Of a stretch of DNA of 8,015 bases, positions 6,408 to 8,015 are shown one piece after another. The stretch is from assembly GCA_937897315.1 (NCBI GenBank), contig CALCNS010000125.1, positions 1-8,015 of the forward strand. Reading direction: 5' to 3'. The translations under genes and the position numbers were made by a program. The stretch is from an uncultured Bacillota bacterium. Lineage in GTDB: Bacteria; Bacillota; JAAYKD01. Within the stretch, counting starts at the first letter, position 1. Each line of letters starts with the position of its first letter. Below the pieces are notes generated by a model. That model searched no databases. It was not told where the DNA came from and was given only the letters and a program-made list of their open reading frames with translations.

Positions 6408-6453
6408 TGTGTTGACGAAACGGCCAATATCCGATATACTTTTGTTCAACACA
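6408..6453. promoter_or_regulatory. Dyads around the MATE promoter, possible operator
   Basis: TGTGTTGA (6408-6415) and TCAACACA (6446-6453) are exact reverse complements 30 nt apart. One overlaps the -35 box and the other covers the expected transcription start. Between them, ATATC-C-GATAT (6427-6437) is a perfect 11-bp dyad running into the -10 box. Either could bind a dimeric repressor. Neither resembles the GGTTAA/TTAACC dyad in the MarR leader, so control of the MATE gene by the upstream MarR is not supported by shared sites. Confidence 0.35.
6412..6440 (+). promoter_or_regulatory. Sigma-A/sigma-70 promoter of the MATE gene
   Basis: The -35 box TTGACG (6412-6417) and -10 box TATACT (6435-6440) each match consensus at 5 of 6 positions, with the optimal 17-nt spacer. 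The start of transcription should be near 6447, giving a short leader of about 30 nt. Its position after the terminator at 6334-6376 makes the MATE gene an independent transcription unit. Confidence 0.8.
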
Positions 6454-6476
6454 CTAAATATACGACAAAGGAAATG

Positions 6477-7937
6477 ATGATCTTGGCTCCAGAAACCAAC
6501 TTCAACGTTCCCTCTGCGCCGGACGTAAAACCTGCGAAGAAGGGCTTCCTGAAAGGGATTTTTGAAGGTTTACAAACTCCGGTACCCGACGACTTACCGG
6601 CAAAAGAGATTTCCTCCAAGGTTATCGCCATTGCCTGGCCTGCTTTGGTGGAGTCGTTTTTAATCCAGCTGGTCAGTATGGTCAACACCATGATGGTCGG
6701 CAGTGTAGGAACGGCAGCCATTGCTGCCATAGGGTATGTCACCCAACCACGCTTCCTCATCTTGGCTGTTTTCCAGGCCTTCAACACCGGCAGCACCGCT
6801 CTCATCGCTCGGGCGAAGGGTGCCGGCAATGACGAAGATGCCAATACCATTATGCATCAGAGCTTGTTGCTCTCCTTTGGCGCATCGTTGGTGATGGGCT
6901 TTTTGGGGTATGTTTTCGCCAAACCCATGGTGATGTTTATGGGTGCCAATGAACCGGATACCATAGCCGGTGCTACTTTGTATATGCAGGTGCTCATGCT
7001 CACCTTCCCGGCCAATGCGCTTACCATTGCCGTGACGGCTTGTCTGCGCGGTATTGGGCGAACCAAAATCTCCATGACGTATAACATTATTGCCAACGTG
7101 GTCAATGTGATTGTGGGTTATGTCTTCATCAACGGGCATTTCGGTATGCCGGCCTGGGGTGTTTTTGGTGCCGCTTTGGGCATGGCGGTGGGACAAATCG
7201 TTTCGCTACTCATTGCTTTGTATGCGGTGATCGCCGGTTCCGATATGCTGAAACTAGAAATGAAGAAACTCTTCCAAATTCGTCCGCGCATTTTAAAAGG
7301 CGTACTGAGCATTGGCTCACCGGCGATGTTGGAGCAGCTCTTTATGCGTTCCGGACAGATTATGTTCTCGAAGGTCGTTGCGACCTTGGGCACCGATGCT
7401 TATGCCACCCACATTATTGCCAATAACATCTTCTCTATGTCCATGATGATTGGTCAATCCTTCGGTATTTCTGCGACTTCCCTCATTGGGCAATCACTGG
7501 GCAAAAAACGTCCCGATCACGGCAAGGCCTATGTGCAAAAATGCAGGCGTTACTCCATGATAACGTCCATGCTTTTAGCCGGTTCCTTCTTCTTCTTTGG
7601 TCGTCAATTAGTAGGTATGTATACCACCGAAGCGTTGGTCATTGCTCAAGGGGCACTACTCCTTAAGATTGTGGCAGTCATCCAGCCCTTGCAGTCCTCA
7701 CAAATGGTGCTCTCAGGTGCTCTGCGCGGAGCCGGTGATACCAAAGCCGTGGCGGTTTCCACCTTTACCGGTATTGTGATTGTGCGACCCATAGTGGCTT
7801 ATGTCATGGTCTTCATGATTGGAGCCGGGCTCAATGGAATTTGGTTGGCCATTGTCTTCGACCAATGCATTCGATCTGCTTATACGATGTGGCGTTTTGC
7901 TTCCGACCGGTGGATGCATGTCAGAGTGTATGCCTAA
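6477..7937 (+). CDS. MATE-family (NorM/DinF-like) Na+/H+-coupled multidrug efflux protein
   Basis: A 486-residue inner-membrane antiporter that should expel cationic or amphipathic drugs using a sodium or proton gradient. The two homologous MatE halves are visible. The first begins with IAWPALVESFLIQLVSMVNTMMVG (about 52-75) and contains LRGIGRTK (190-197). The second begins with LSIGSPAMLEQLFMRSGQIMFSK (about 277-299) and contains ALRGAGDTK (415-423). Around twelve hydrophobic segments are present. The first 45 residues are an unusual polar N-terminal extension ahead of helix 1, with a short basic-hydrophobic stretch KKGFLKGIFEGL. AAAGG (6467-6471) stands 5 nt before ATG 6477 and only 2 nt before the adjacent in-frame ATG 6474, so 6477 is preferred; TTG 6483 is a weaker option. 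The gene ends in tandem stops TAA-TAA. It follows the ABC exporter operon but has its own promoter. The family is certain; drug range and coupling ion are not readable here. Confidence 0.93.
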   Translation: MILAPETNFNVPSAPDVKPAKKGFLKGIFEGLQTPVPDDLPAKEISSKVIAIAWPALVESFLIQLVSMVNTMMVGSVGTAAIAAIGYVTQPRFLILAVFQAFNTGSTALIARAKGAGNDEDANTIMHQSLLLSFGASLVMGFLGYVFAKPMVMFMGANEPDTIAGATLYMQVLMLTFPANALTIAVTACLRGIGRTKISMTYNIIANVVNVIVGYVFINGHFGMPAWGVFGAALGMAVGQIVSLLIALYAVIAGSDMLKLEMKKLFQIRPRILKGVLSIGSPAMLEQLFMRSGQIMFSKVVATLGTDAYATHIIANNIFSMSMMIGQSFGISATSLIGQSLGKKRPDHGKAYVQKCRRYSMITSMLLAGSFFFFGRQLVGMYTTEALVIAQGALLLKIVAVIQPLQSSQMVLSGALRGAGDTKAVAVSTFTGIVIVRPIVAYVMVFMIGAGLNGIWLAIVFDQCIRSAYTMWRFASDRWMHVRVYA

Positions 7938-8015
7938 TAAAAGAGCTGCAGCGTTTCAAGATGAACTGCTACCCGTCAAGAGGACACTGAAATAAAATAA
8001 GGATTACACGGCACG
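7938..8015. other. Intergenic tail after the MATE gene, no supported feature
   Basis: These 78 bases hold no convincing terminator. The only dyad is the short GCTGCAGC, without a T-run. A ten-codon frame from the ATG in AAGATGAAC near 7960 has no ribosome binding site worth trusting. The AT-rich ATAAAATAAGG near the end could belong to the leader of a gene starting beyond the window, but this cannot be decided. Confidence 0.4.

Overview
The window looks like chromosomal DNA of a low-to-mid GC Gram-positive-lineage bacterium, most likely an anaerobic member of the Bacillota (Clostridia, Peptococcia or Negativicutes). The reasons are AGGAG-type ribosome binding sites, near-consensus TTGACA/TATAAT promoters, a heterodimeric multidrug ABC exporter of the type common in Bacillota, and a MarR regulator heading it. 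The genus cannot be told from the sequence alone.

Left part, minus strand (1-1662): a complete M20-family metallopeptidase of the carboxypeptidase G2 type (523-1662) is followed by a corrinoid adenosyltransferase gene, cobO/btuR (start at 466), that runs off the left edge. They lie 56 bp apart and are probably co-transcribed. The peptidase frame reopens after its stop for 17 codons and ends in an ATGA overlap with an alternative cobO start.

Divergent intergenic region (1663-1938): it holds two tandem REP-like palindromic elements. One is degenerate (1734-1789) and one is a perfect 37-nt palindrome (1794-1830). Directly next to the second is a very strong sigma-A-type promoter (TTGACA-16-TATAAT, 1836-1863) firing rightwards, followed by a leader with an inverted repeat that may be the MarR operator.

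Right part, plus strand (1939-7937): a drug-efflux module made of a MarR-family regulator (1939-2433), two ABC exporter half-transporters (2450-4219 and 4219-6321), a rho-independent terminator (6334-6376), and a MATE-family efflux protein (6477-7937) with its own promoter. The ABC subunits are complementary in their ATPase motifs. Subunit 1 has a degenerate Walker B (Asp for Glu) and H-loop (Gln for His) but an intact FSGGQ signature. Subunit 2 has intact Walker B and H-loop but a degenerate ISQGQ signature. This is the pattern of asymmetric heterodimeric exporters such as TM287/288, LmrCD and BmrCD. The likely logic is that MarR represses its own operon and is relieved by a toxic compound, after which the ABC pair exports that compound. 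The MATE protein adds an ion-driven route and may or may not share the regulator.

I see no CRISPR array, tRNA, rRNA, transposase or phage gene. The genes belong to known families. The least explained parts are the palindromic elements, the post-stop peptidase frame, the Gly/Met/Lys-rich tails of ABC subunit 2, and a strong C-over-G bias in the sampled MarR and subunit 1 sequence that is absent from the sampled sequence further right.
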